From a virus: DNA of 32,927 nt. The translations under genes and the position numbers were made by a program. This document shows, piece after piece, positions 1 through 7,222 of this stretch. The number at the start of each line of letters is the position of its first letter. Within the stretch, counting starts at the first letter, position 1. Below the pieces are notes generated by a model that was not told the origin of the DNA, ran no database searches, and worked only from the letters and a program-made list of their open reading frames with translations. The DNA is taken from IMG/VR virus record IMGVR_UViG_3300024433_001174, positions 1-32,927 of that record. One strand, given 5' to 3'.

Positions 1-144
1 AAATATTTTGGAGTAGAAACCCAAGATGAGATCAGAGAGAAAACAGAAAGAGGCCGGCCGATTTGGACGCCGCAGTTTGAAAAGATAAACGAAATATTAA
101 GATTGAAAAAAACATTTGTTATGAAAGCATTAGGAGAAAATTAA
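1..144 (+). CDS. C-terminal fragment of unidentified protein
   Basis: This reading frame is open from the first base and stops with TAA at 142-144, giving 47 residues without a start, so it is the 3' end of a gene cut by the window edge. The other two frames close within the first ~30 bases, which supports this one as coding. The fragment is charged, with a TERGRPIWTPQFEKI stretch and a helical end; I do not recognise the family. Joined in frame to the truncated VRR-NUC gene at the right end it would give a ~113-aa protein, a normal VRR-NUC length, but the join does not rebuild the nuclease E-x-K motif. The next gene begins on the following base. Confidence 0.55.
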   Translation, partial: KYFGVETQDEIREKTERGRPIWTPQFEKINEILRLKKTFVMKALGEN

Positions 145-288
145 ATGAAAACTTGTAAGGATTGTCAATATTTTATTGAAACGAACTATGTGTTTATGTG
201 TCGTTGTTATCCTAAAATAAATCTTACCGTTCCTTATAGTTTGGCTTGCAAAGAATTTAAAGAAAAAGAGAAAAGGAGGCTAAATTAA
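145..288 (+). CDS. Small Cys-rich putative zinc-binding protein
   Basis: A 47-aa ORF that starts immediately after the preceding stop and ends immediately before the next ATG. It begins MKTCKDCQYF and has a C-x2-C pair near the N-terminus, a CRC pair about residues 19-21 and a later Cys near residue 35. The spacing and the ending 'ACKEF' resemble small Cys-rich proteins common in phages and bacteria that probably hold one metal ion. An AAAAGGAGG ribosome site for the following aminotransferase lies inside its last codons, so the two are likely co-translated. No specific role can be assigned. Confidence 0.65.
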   Translation: MKTCKDCQYFIETNYVFMCRCYPKINLTVPYSLACKEFKEKEKRRLN

Positions 289-1434
289 ATGACAATATCA
301 ATTGAGTTGTTCCGGCCTAATTCTGACGAGAGAGAAGCAGAAGCAGTAAAAGAGGTTATAGAAAGTAAATGGTGGGGGCTTGGCCCCAAAACTAAAGAAT
401 TTGAGGAAAATTTTGCTGCTTATATAGGAGTTAAACACGCAATAGCAGTTAATTCTTGTACCGCAGCTTTGCAATTAGCTGTTAATGCTTTGCCGAAATT
501 ACCTGTAATAGTGCCAGCAATTTCTTTTATTGCGACTGCATTTGCGCCTATATATGAGCGACGTTTGGTTTATTTTGCTGATGTTGAAGAAGATTATTTA
601 ACCATTGATACTCAATCGGTTGAACGTATAAAAGAAGAAAAGCAAATTAAGCAAGCCATTATTATCCCGGTACAGCTTTATGGTAATTTGGCTATGGGTG
701 ATATAAAAGATGATTTTATTATTGAAGATTGCGCTCATGCTTGTGGAACTTATATTGATGCTCACCCTAATAAATATTATGCCGGATCGTTTGGCATAAT
801 TAGTTGTTTTTCATTTCATGCTGTTAAAAACCTTGCTTGTGGCGATGGCGGAATGGTTTGCACTAATGATGATGAAATTGCAAAAAAGATAAGAAAACAG
901 CGATGGTTTGGAATTTCTAAAAGTACATTTGAACGAAATGATACGGCAGAAGATAAAACGGTTTATGGTTGGGAATATGAGGTTGATGATATTGGTTATA
1001 AGATGCACGCAAATGATATTTCATCTTCAATAGGATTGGTGCAACTAGATAAACTTGAAGCTGGAAACGAACGACGCCGAGAAATAACAGATATTTATAA
1101 TCGAGAATTGGCAAATGAAGATTGGATAAGAACCCCTAAGAAACAAGAAGGCGTTATATCAGCAAGTCATATTTATGCAATCCGTACTGAACACCGAGAT
1201 AAATTAAATTTATTTTTAAAAGAAAAGGGGGTCGCAACTGGTGTGCATTATCGGCCAATGTATCAATTTGAATATCATGATAAATATCCTTTCTTAAATC
1301 AACCTAATCCTGATTGTCCGGTAGCTGATCGAGAATGGAAGAAATTATTATCTTTGCCGTGTTATCCATCATTAACTGAAATTGAGCAGATGTATATCAT
1401 TGATCGAATAAAAGAATTTGGGAGGAAATTATAA
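289..1434 (+). CDS. DegT/DnrJ/EryC1-family sugar aminotransferase
   Basis: 381 aa, full length for PLP-dependent nucleotide-sugar aminotransferases (fold type I). Visible features are the N-terminal substrate segment, the NSCTAALQLAV phosphate-binding region, Asp147 in IIEDCAHACG (pairs with the pyridine nitrogen) and Lys180 in SFHAVKN, the expected Schiff-base lysine, followed by GDGGMV. Family members such as WecE, VioA, DesI and PglE transfer an amino group from glutamate to a 4-keto-6-deoxy nucleotide sugar. With RmlA/RmlB homologues in the same window the likely substrate is dTDP-4-keto-6-deoxyglucose, giving a dTDP-4-amino-4,6-dideoxyhexose; gluco or galacto stereochemistry cannot be read. 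AAAAGGAGG precedes the ATG. The downstream acetyltransferase overlaps the stop by one base, so the two steps are coupled. Confidence 0.9.
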   Translation: MTISIELFRPNSDEREAEAVKEVIESKWWGLGPKTKEFEENFAAYIGVKHAIAVNSCTAALQLAVNALPKLPVIVPAISFIATAFAPIYERRLVYFADVEEDYLTIDTQSVERIKEEKQIKQAIIIPVQLYGNLAMGDIKDDFIIEDCAHACGTYIDAHPNKYYAGSFGIISCFSFHAVKNLACGDGGMVCTNDDEIAKKIRKQRWFGISKSTFERNDTAEDKTVYGWEYEVDDIGYKMHANDISSSIGLVQLDKLEAGNERRREITDIYNRELANEDWIRTPKKQEGVISASHIYAIRTEHRDKLNLFLKEKGVATGVHYRPMYQFEYHDKYPFLNQPNPDCPVADREWKKLLSLPCYPSLTEIEQMYIIDRIKEFGRKL

Positions 1435-1883
1435 TGATTGAACTAAGAGAATTTAACAAACTGTTTCCAAGATATGTAAAAGGCATGTATGAAACGAGGA
1501 ACGATTGCCGACAATTCCTTAAGAATGATAAGGAAATAAGGGAACCAGATGTGGTTAATTTTTTCTTAACCAAGATTAAGCCCGGCAATGAAAAAATATA
1601 TATGATTTTCTATGAGGATGAGATTCTTGGATATGTTAATGCTATTCCACTTGATGAAAATAAATGTGAAGTAGGAATAAAAATTAAAACTACTCATCGG
1701 GGTAATGGTTTTGGGAAACAAGCATTGGCTTTGTTGATTGGCAAATTAGAAGGGAAAGAGTTGATTGCTGAAATTAAAACAACAAATGAAGCTAGTAAAA
1801 AATTGTTTGCTTCTCAGGGATTTAAACCATTAAAGATTAATGAGGAGGAAGGGATAGAAACATGGCAATTAAGCAAAAAATAA
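1434..1883 (+). CDS. GNAT-family N-acetyltransferase
   Basis: 149 aa. The acetyl-CoA pyrophosphate-binding motif A is visible as R89-GNGFG-K95, followed by a helix and the typical late NEASKKLFASQGFKPL stretch. GNAT enzymes move acetyl from acetyl-CoA to an amine. The start overlaps the aminotransferase stop (TAATG), so the probable substrate is the new 4-amino group, as WecD (a GNAT) does for dTDP-4-amino-4,6-dideoxygalactose in enterobacterial common antigen. It could instead be a ribosomal-protein-type acetyltransferase, but the position argues for the sugar. The next gene begins 22 bases before this one ends. Confidence 0.85.
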   Translation: MIELREFNKLFPRYVKGMYETRNDCRQFLKNDKEIREPDVVNFFLTKIKPGNEKIYMIFYEDEILGYVNAIPLDENKCEVGIKIKTTHRGNGFGKQALALLIGKLEGKELIAEIKTTNEASKKLFASQGFKPLKINEEEGIETWQLSKK

Positions 1884-2785
1884 TGTTTGCTGGAGCTTCC
1901 GGTTATGGCAATTTAGGTGACGATTTTTATAAGTATATCTTTGATAAATATTTAAGTGATGAGTTTGAGCTTATTTTCGACAGCCCATATCCGGATATTC
2001 GGTATATGGATCAAGTGGATTATTTAGTTATCGGTGGTGGAGGTTTAATTTATGATAATGATACTGACCATTTTTATTATATGCAGAAGTATTTGGATAT
2101 GGCTATCGAAAAAGGGATACCATTCTTTTTTATCTCATGCGGTATACAAATTAGGACGCCAACGTTTAGAGAGGATTTGGCGAACCAAGATTATAAAAAA
2201 TTAGCTGCTTCGCTTGTTAATTGGAAACCTTATCTTGAAAAGGCAGAACTAATAACAATTCGATCGGCGGTTGATGGTAAAGTCTTGGAAGAGTTATCAG
2301 ACAATATAAACCCGATTGTTTTACCTGATTTAGGATATTTAATTGAGCCATCAAATTATCAGATTGCTGATAATATCGAAACGGTAATCATTCCTAATAA
2401 ACAATTATACGGATTTGAAGAGTATTTAGCAGAGATTCAACAATATATCAATGAGAAAACTTATTTATTAGCCCTGTCTAGTGAAGATAATTATATCATT
2501 ATGCAGCTTTGTACCAGATTGCAAATTCATAGCATGTTAAATGATCGTCGAATTGTAACCCCATTTGAGGCTGCACGAATGATTAAGGATTGTAAGCAAA
2601 TTATAACAAGTCGATATCATGGTTTGGTTTTTGCTAGGGCAATGGGGAAGGGGGAAGATGAAATAACTAAGTTAATGAATAATTACAAAGGGTTGTCGGA
2701 AACTAAACCTCTTTGCTCATTAGTAGCAGATGACAATATAAATTATTTAAAAAATAAAATTAAGGAGATTAAAAATGGGAAATAA
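1862..2785 (+). CDS. Polysaccharide pyruvyl transferase family protein
   Basis: 307 aa with hallmarks of the PS_pyruv_trans family (CsaB/WcaK/AmsJ type, GT-B-like fold): GYGNLGDD at residues 14-21, an IGGGG glycine loop at 58-61, an ISCGIQ strand, and the C-terminal SRYHGLVFA motif at 250-258 containing the conserved His. Such enzymes put a ketal-linked pyruvate from phosphoenolpyruvate onto a sugar, adding negative charge to surface polysaccharides. GAGGAGGAAGGGA upstream supports the ATG. It is embedded in the aminosugar cassette and overlaps the GNAT gene. An alternative within the superfamily is a transferase that does not use PEP; family assignment is firm, substrate is not. Confidence 0.88.
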   Translation: MAIKQKIMFAGASGYGNLGDDFYKYIFDKYLSDEFELIFDSPYPDIRYMDQVDYLVIGGGGLIYDNDTDHFYYMQKYLDMAIEKGIPFFFISCGIQIRTPTFREDLANQDYKKLAASLVNWKPYLEKAELITIRSAVDGKVLEELSDNINPIVLPDLGYLIEPSNYQIADNIETVIIPNKQLYGFEEYLAEIQQYINEKTYLLALSSEDNYIIMQLCTRLQIHSMLNDRRIVTPFEAARMIKDCKQIITSRYHGLVFARAMGKGEDEITKLMNNYKGLSETKPLCSLVADDNINYLKNKIKEIKNGK

Positions 2786-2978
2786 ATGTTTTGGTTGCGA
2801 GAATATTAAAGATAATAGTTTTCCTTTTGAATTTATGCGAGATATAGAATCAACGGAATATTATCTTGATACAGAAGGTTGCGGAGATGGTTTAAACGAA
2901 GATGCTTCAATGTTAAGAATATTTTATTGTCCTGTTTGTGGAAAAAATTTAAAGGAGCTTAATAATGAGAAATCTTGA
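2775..2978 (+). CDS. Small zinc-ribbon-like protein
   Basis: 67 aa with CFGC near the N-terminus and a CPVCGKNL knuckle near the C-terminus, plus a single Cys at about residue 36. Two C-x2-C pairs indicate a structural zinc site. The middle is acidic. It overlaps the pyruvyl transferase by 11 bases and the methyltransferase by 14, so it is an integral operon member. Function is unknown; a small metal-binding adaptor or regulator is a guess. Confidence 0.65.
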   Translation: MGNKCFGCENIKDNSFPFEFMRDIESTEYYLDTEGCGDGLNEDASMLRIFYCPVCGKNLKELNNEKS

Positions 2979-3438
2979 CGAACTAAAAAAACTTAATATT
3001 GGGTGTGGTGCTGATTGTCCGGCTGATTTTCTTAATCTTGATATTAGAGAAGGCACGGGGGTTGATATTATAGCGGATTGTCGCAAGCTACCGTTTTCTG
3101 ATGGAAGGTTTGACCATATAGAGTCGCACGATTGCCTTGAGCATATTTCACACCGTGAAACTTATGCGACTTTAATTGAATGGTTACGAGTTTTAAAAAA
3201 GGGTGGGACGATCCGAATAATCGTTCCGAATTTATTAGTAGCTTTTGATAGTATCCGTAAACGTGATTATGCAACTGGTTTAAATATTCTTTATGGCGCA
3301 CAAGATTATCCTGAAAATAAACATCTTATGGGTTTTACTCCTGAGAATATTAGAAACATTTTGACTGAATTAAAGGTTAATGTGCAAGTAGTTAAGCCTC
3401 AAAGTTTACACATTATTGTAGAAGGAGTTAAAAAATGA
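2965..3438 (+). CDS. Class I SAM-dependent methyltransferase
   Basis: 157 aa. Motif I is LNIGCGA (10-16), followed by an acidic residue at the end of strand 2 (LDI, D26), a DCRKLPFSDGRFDHIES segment and a LEHIS helix typical of Methyltransf_11-type enzymes, then LKKGGTIRIIVPN. It is shorter than many relatives (~200-250 aa) and lacks an obvious extra substrate domain. In this setting it may O- or N-methylate a sugar, but a small-molecule, lipid or nucleic acid target cannot be excluded. An AAAGGAGC ribosome site precedes the ATG, and the stop overlaps the next start by four bases (ATGA). Confidence 0.82.
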   Translation: MRNLDELKKLNIGCGADCPADFLNLDIREGTGVDIIADCRKLPFSDGRFDHIESHDCLEHISHRETYATLIEWLRVLKKGGTIRIIVPNLLVAFDSIRKRDYATGLNILYGAQDYPENKHLMGFTPENIRNILTELKVNVQVVKPQSLHIIVEGVKK

Positions 3439-4313
3439 GTATTGATATAGGAATAGCGGTAATCAATAGGTTAGAGTTTTTAAAAAAGATTATTAAAAGC
3501 CTTGAGGAAACTTTATCAGAGAAACGAAACACGATCATTCTTGATAATGGATCAAAGGTGGATGATATAAAAGGCTATGCTGAGTCAATAGGTGCTAATT
3601 TTATCAGGAATGAATCAAACGAGGGGATTTATAAAGGATACAATCAAATTTATAAATCTAGTAAAGCTGATTTTGTTGCGTTTCTTCATAACGATATTTG
3701 TATTTTTGAGAAAGATTGGGATAAGCGGGTTTTAGCAACAATCAATGATATTGAGAAAAAATTCAAAAGGAAAGTGGGGATTATTGGGTTTGCAGGTAGC
3801 CGGGGAGCTGGGCGAGAGGGCGCACGTGTTGGCTTTATGAGTAATTTAAAAGAATGGGAAGGTTCACATTCGGCCGAAGTGCATGGACGACGAATAACTG
3901 ATTATAAACCGGCCACGTTTCTTGATGGCTCTGTATTAATTTGTCGGCGTGAATTGTTAGATAAAATTGGTGGATTTGATGAGGGTTATAAATGCCATCA
4001 TATTTACGATTATGATATTTCCCTATCCTCATTACGGGCAAGATATGTTAATGCTGTAGTTGGTATTGAATTTGCTCATCGAGGCGGCATTACTGCGATA
4101 AGTGATTGGGCTATTTTATCTTTTAGTGAATGGTGCGAGAAAGACGAAACATTAAAAAAGTATTTTGCAGACAATATGCAATATAATCCCAAACTTACCC
4201 AAGAACAGGCAATTATAGATTTTAATACACAAAGATTTTTTAAGAAGTGGGCGGGATTTATACCTTGTTTTATGAATGATAATTTTCACCTAATAAAAGG
4301 GAGGAGTCATTAA
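3435..4313 (+). CDS. GT2-like (GT-A fold) glycosyltransferase
   Basis: 292 aa. The N-terminus shows the GT-A nucleotide-sugar fold: an early strand, LDNGS at 36-40, and FLHNDICIF with N86-D87 in the place of the metal-binding D-x-D. A GGFDEGY motif near residue 180 and a following YDYDISLSSLRARY stretch match the acceptor region of GT2 rhamnosyl/galactosyl-type enzymes. No membrane segment is seen, so it is probably soluble. It starts inside the methyltransferase stop. The enzyme would transfer a sugar from an NDP donor, plausibly the one made by this phage. Donor and acceptor are inferred from context only. Confidence 0.82.
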   Translation: MSIDIGIAVINRLEFLKKIIKSLEETLSEKRNTIILDNGSKVDDIKGYAESIGANFIRNESNEGIYKGYNQIYKSSKADFVAFLHNDICIFEKDWDKRVLATINDIEKKFKRKVGIIGFAGSRGAGREGARVGFMSNLKEWEGSHSAEVHGRRITDYKPATFLDGSVLICRRELLDKIGGFDEGYKCHHIYDYDISLSSLRARYVNAVVGIEFAHRGGITAISDWAILSFSEWCEKDETLKKYFADNMQYNPKLTQEQAIIDFNTQRFFKKWAGFIPCFMNDNFHLIKGRSH

Positions 4314-4314
4314 A

Positions 4315-4521
4315 ATGAAGAGTCAAAGCAGATTGGTTGCGGCATTGTTAGCGATTTTTTTGGGGGGAGTTGGTATTCATAAATTTTACATGGGTTCGAT
4401 TATTTGGGGGATAATTTATCTTTTTTTTTGTTGGACTTTTATCCCGGCTATAATTGGATTCATAGAGGGGATTTATTATTTAAGCATTAGCGATATTACG
4501 TTTATGGAACATTATTTATAA
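4315..4521 (+). CDS. TM2-domain membrane protein
   Basis: 68 aa, essentially one TM2 domain: a basic start (MKSQSR), a hydrophobic helix with FLGGVGIHKFYMG, a short loop, and a second helix ending IPAIIGFIEGIYYL. This is the classic TM2 signature (G-x-H-x-F-Y-x-G). The protein should sit in the inner membrane as a two-helix hairpin. It lies one base after the GT2 gene and shortly before the GT4 gene, so a link to membrane glycan handling or host-surface change is plausible but unproven. GGGAGGAG upstream supports the start. Confidence 0.85.
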   Translation: MKSQSRLVAALLAIFLGGVGIHKFYMGSIIWGIIYLFFCWTFIPAIIGFIEGIYYLSISDITFMEHYL

Positions 4522-4540
4522 AAAGAGAGGAGAATTAATA

Positions 4541-6091
4541 ATGAGCGAAAAAATAATAAAGTCCGAAGATATGCTCAAGCAAGTAGTAATGCCAGAAGTA
4601 AAAAAAGCTAAAGAGAAACGAGGACGGCCTAAGAAAAAGAAAAAAGTAAAAGATAATATTATTCCTAAAAATCAAGGTATAGCTGGTGATGAGGACTATG
4701 CGCTTGGCAAAAAATTATTTACTCCTCAAGCAAACATAGAGGAGCTTGGAGAAAACCCTATCTTAACCAGATTAACCGAAGACAAAAATAAGCCAATAAA
4801 AAAGAAAATAAAACTGCTTTGGTATGGTGATAGCCCGACTGCTAATACGGGATTTGGCGTAGTATCTAGGAATATTTTAAAACATCTTCAAGCTACTGGC
4901 GAATTTGAAATCACAGTATTAGGCGTACAGTATTTTGAGGAGCCATTAATTGATTTATTTGTTGGTTATGAAATGCCTTATAAATTAATTGCAGCCGGGA
5001 ATAACCGAGAAAACGACATGTTTGGCCGCAAAAAACTTATTAATTTAATTATAAACGAGCATTTTGATTTAGTTATAACCTTCTCAGACCTTCAAAATCT
5101 TATTACACAAAAGCACGGTTGCACAAATTCAATCAGAAATGCGATCGATAAGGCTAAACTTAAATTCCAAAAGGATGTTAAATGGATGATTTATACTCCG
5201 ATTGATGGTCAATTGTTTCCTTGGGAGCTTGACCCGGTAAGGGAAGCAGATTTTACTTTCTTTTATACCCAATATGGCTATTTCCAATCGCTCAAAATAT
5301 TAACTGATGAAATATTAAACCAATGCCCGAATAAGAAAATACAAAAATTATTGCTTAGAGAAATGACTGAGCGGATTGGGTTTGCTTATCATGGTATTGA
5401 TACAAATAATTTTTATCCGATTGATCGTAAAGAGTTGCTTGAATTTCGCAATGAATATTTTGGGATAGACCCGGATACTTTTTTAATCATTAACGTTAAT
5501 CGTAATCAGCCTCGTAAAATGTTAGCGCATACAATAGAGGCTTACGCTAAGTTTAAAAAGGAGTGTCCAGACTCAATGCTTTATTTGCATTGCCGAGATG
5601 TGGATATTGGCGGTGATTTACACAAGATGGTTAAAGCATATGGCAACCCTTTAGGCATTAAGATTGCAGATAATATAAATATTATAAAAGGTTGTCCGGT
5701 TGAAACACTTAATAAAATATATAATTGTGCTGACCTTTTTGTAACAACCACAATGGGTGAGGGGTGGGGATTAACGATCACGGAAGCAATGGCAACCAAA
5801 ACATTAACGACTATTCCGCCTCATTCAAGCCTTAAAGAGATAGGCGCAGAAAACCGCTCTATTTTTGTTAACTGCAATAATACTCTATGTTTGCATGAGG
5901 ATTTTTACCGGATAAGACCATTGGTTGATACCAATGATTTAGCATCAAAAATGAAAATGATTTATGACAAAGTAGATCAGAAAGCATTTATTGAAATCAG
6001 AGAAAAAGCCTATAAATGGGTTACTCAAATAACATGGGAGGCAATATCAAAAGAATGGTTCGCAAGAATAATGCAATTATTAGGTAGGTAA
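4541..6091 (+). CDS. GT4-type glycosyltransferase with basic N-terminal extension
   Basis: 516 aa. Residues 1-85 are a charged, probably disordered extension holding RGRPKKKKK at 27-35, which matches an AT-hook core (GRP flanked by basic residues). A GT-B domain follows, starting LLWYGDSPTANTGFG and ending with E407-GWGLTIT-E415, the E-x7-E nucleotide-sugar motif of GT4 enzymes. The middle Rossmann-like half contains NVNRNQPRKML, also typical of GT4. Such proteins transfer hexoses with retention. The basic extension could bind DNA or another polyanion, or simply be a linker. AAAGAGAGGAG precedes the ATG. It ends 4 bases before the next gene. Confidence 0.85.
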   Translation: MSEKIIKSEDMLKQVVMPEVKKAKEKRGRPKKKKKVKDNIIPKNQGIAGDEDYALGKKLFTPQANIEELGENPILTRLTEDKNKPIKKKIKLLWYGDSPTANTGFGVVSRNILKHLQATGEFEITVLGVQYFEEPLIDLFVGYEMPYKLIAAGNNRENDMFGRKKLINLIINEHFDLVITFSDLQNLITQKHGCTNSIRNAIDKAKLKFQKDVKWMIYTPIDGQLFPWELDPVREADFTFFYTQYGYFQSLKILTDEILNQCPNKKIQKLLLREMTERIGFAYHGIDTNNFYPIDRKELLEFRNEYFGIDPDTFLIINVNRNQPRKMLAHTIEAYAKFKKECPDSMLYLHCRDVDIGGDLHKMVKAYGNPLGIKIADNINIIKGCPVETLNKIYNCADLFVTTTMGEGWGLTITEAMATKTLTTIPPHSSLKEIGAENRSIFVNCNNTLCLHEDFYRIRPLVDTNDLASKMKMIYDKVDQKAFIEIREKAYKWVTQITWEAISKEWFARIMQLLGR

Positions 6092-6095
6092 ATTC

Positions 6096-6461
6096 ATGGC
6101 AAAAAGAAGCAAGCAGAATATTGAGCTGGAACTTGGATGGAAATTATTAAACAATGATAAGCGAGTTTTTATTGACGAGATTTTGGATTTATTAACCCTA
6201 GAAGAACGTAAGATTTTTTGTTGTGTATATGGGCTAAAGAATTATAGACATTTCAAACGGCCATCAATGAGAAATGCAGCTAAAGTTTTAGATAAAGACG
6301 AAAGATTTATCTCAAAAGTAATTAAGAATTGTATAGCCAAAATTAAACATGAAAAGATTAAAAACTATATAGGTCGGGAGATATGGCCAATATTAAGAGA
6401 TATCAATATTAATGCTTTTGAACTATTTGAAATATTGGTGGATCATGCGAAGAAAAGATGA
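6096..6461 (+). CDS. Sigma-70 region-4-like regulator, candidate late activator
   Basis: 121 aa. Residues ~33-90 resemble sigma factor region 4: LTLEERKIFCCVYGLKNY, then a helix-turn-helix (RNAAKVLDKDERFISKVIKN) and CIAKIKHEKIK, parallel to the RpoD pattern of 'EER-x-V-x-x-x-RYGL ... RIRQIE-x-KALRKLRH'. No region 2 is present, so it is not a complete sigma factor. Many phages place such a protein just before terminase as the late-gene switch (ArpU/RinA-like position). It probably binds DNA or RNA polymerase at the late promoter; the adjacent repeat region 6601-6757 is an obvious place to look. The similarity is judged by eye. Confidence 0.6.
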   Translation: MAKRSKQNIELELGWKLLNNDKRVFIDEILDLLTLEERKIFCCVYGLKNYRHFKRPSMRNAAKVLDKDERFISKVIKNCIAKIKHEKIKNYIGREIWPILRDININAFELFEILVDHAKKR

Positions 6462-6600
6462 CCAAAAAATTGAATTATGTATGAATTGTAAGAAACGCCC
6501 GAAAACGAATTATTCTGTATTTTGTAAGCGTTGTTATAAAGCTACAGTTAGGCATAATAAAGCTATTATAAAATATAAGCGGGAGGGGAGTTACGATTAA
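6445..6600 (+). CDS. Small zinc-finger-like protein
   Basis: 51 aa from the ATG at 6445, which has GGTGG just upstream; an upstream in-frame ATG at 6412 lacks a ribosome site and lies deeper in the previous gene. The sequence is very basic and contains CMNCKKRP followed about 12 residues later by CKRC, a four-Cys zinc knuckle. Nucleic-acid binding is likely. It is the last gene before the packaging module and overlaps the sigma-like gene by 17 bases, so it may act with it. Function unknown. Confidence 0.6.
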   Translation: MRRKDDQKIELCMNCKKRPKTNYSVFCKRCYKATVRHNKAIIKYKREGSYD

Positions 6601-6603
6601 CTA

Positions 6604-6686
6604 ATTCCAACAGGTAACCCCATTTACTCCAACGATAACCCCCTAAAATTCCAACGATAACGACCCTTTGCTCCTACGACTAATGC
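6604..6686 (+). repeat. ~22-bp tandem repeats, candidate terminase recognition (pac/cos) site
   Basis: The gap between the regulator genes and terminase small subunit contains units at 6604-6625, 6626-6647 and 6648-6670, with a decayed fourth starting at 6671. The shared core is TCCAACGATAAC followed by CCC (first unit TCCAACAGGTAACCCC; fourth TCCTACGACTAA). The period of 22-23 bp is two helical turns, so a protein would see the copies on one face. The + strand is unusually C-rich and G-poor here. Position directly before terS suggests binding by the small terminase; binding by the sigma-like regulator is the main alternative. Confidence 0.5.
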
Positions 6687-6757
6687 AGTATTACCCCCTA
6701 AACCGCCGTATTGTAGAGGCGTATATCTCTTTTTAATCTTAAAAGGATGCAATATTT

Positions 6758-7222
6758 ATGGCAAAAAGCGCAGCTACAATTTTTAGGTATATCAAAAATA
6801 AAAAAATATCTCTAAAAGATTTGTCTGTAAGTGACAAGAGGAATATAGCCTTTTTCTTGTTTGAGCAAGGAAAACATCATGCCCCCGAAATTGCTGATTA
6901 TTTAGGTTATTCGGTATCAAGGATTAATCAATTAAAAGCTGAATATAAAAAGAAATTAACTCATCTTGTTGATGAGCTTGATGTTAAAAAATTAGCTGCC
7001 GATACAATCATGGTGGCTAGTAGATCAAAGATTGAATTAAATAAACAAGGGCGTTGGGACAAGGCTTGGCAAGTACAAAAAGAATTAGTTGCTTCATTGC
7101 AGGAACTTGGATATATCCATAAAGCTCCGATTGAACACAAAGTTACACTCCAACAAGAAGCTATCGAATTTTACAGGTTGTTAGGAATTAACAAAGAGGT
7201 AAATTTTGCCAACAGTAATTGA
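6758..7222 (+). CDS. terS: Terminase small subunit
   Basis: 154 aa. A helix-turn-helix is visible at about residues 40-65 (HAPEIADYLGYSVSRINQLKAEYKK), followed by helices suited to oligomerisation, ending with the LYR-like EFYRLLGI stretch. Small terminases bind the packaging site and load the large subunit. Identity rests on the HTH, size and the immediate large-subunit neighbour, which starts 17 bases before this gene ends. AAAAGGA lies upstream of the ATG. Sequence alone would also allow a generic DNA-binding protein. Confidence 0.75.
   Translation: MAKSAATIFRYIKNKKISLKDLSVSDKRNIAFFLFEQGKHHAPEIADYLGYSVSRINQLKAEYKKKLTHLVDELDVKKLAADTIMVASRSKIELNKQGRWDKAWQVQKELVASLQELGYIHKAPIEHKVTLQQEAIEFYRLLGINKEVNFANSN

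Noticed and set aside
6711-6739. Promoter-like TTGTAG-N17-TAATCT before the small terminase gene
   Set aside because: Transcription would start at about 6746, within the AAAAGGA ribosome site of terS, so it could not support good translation; the -35 is also weak.
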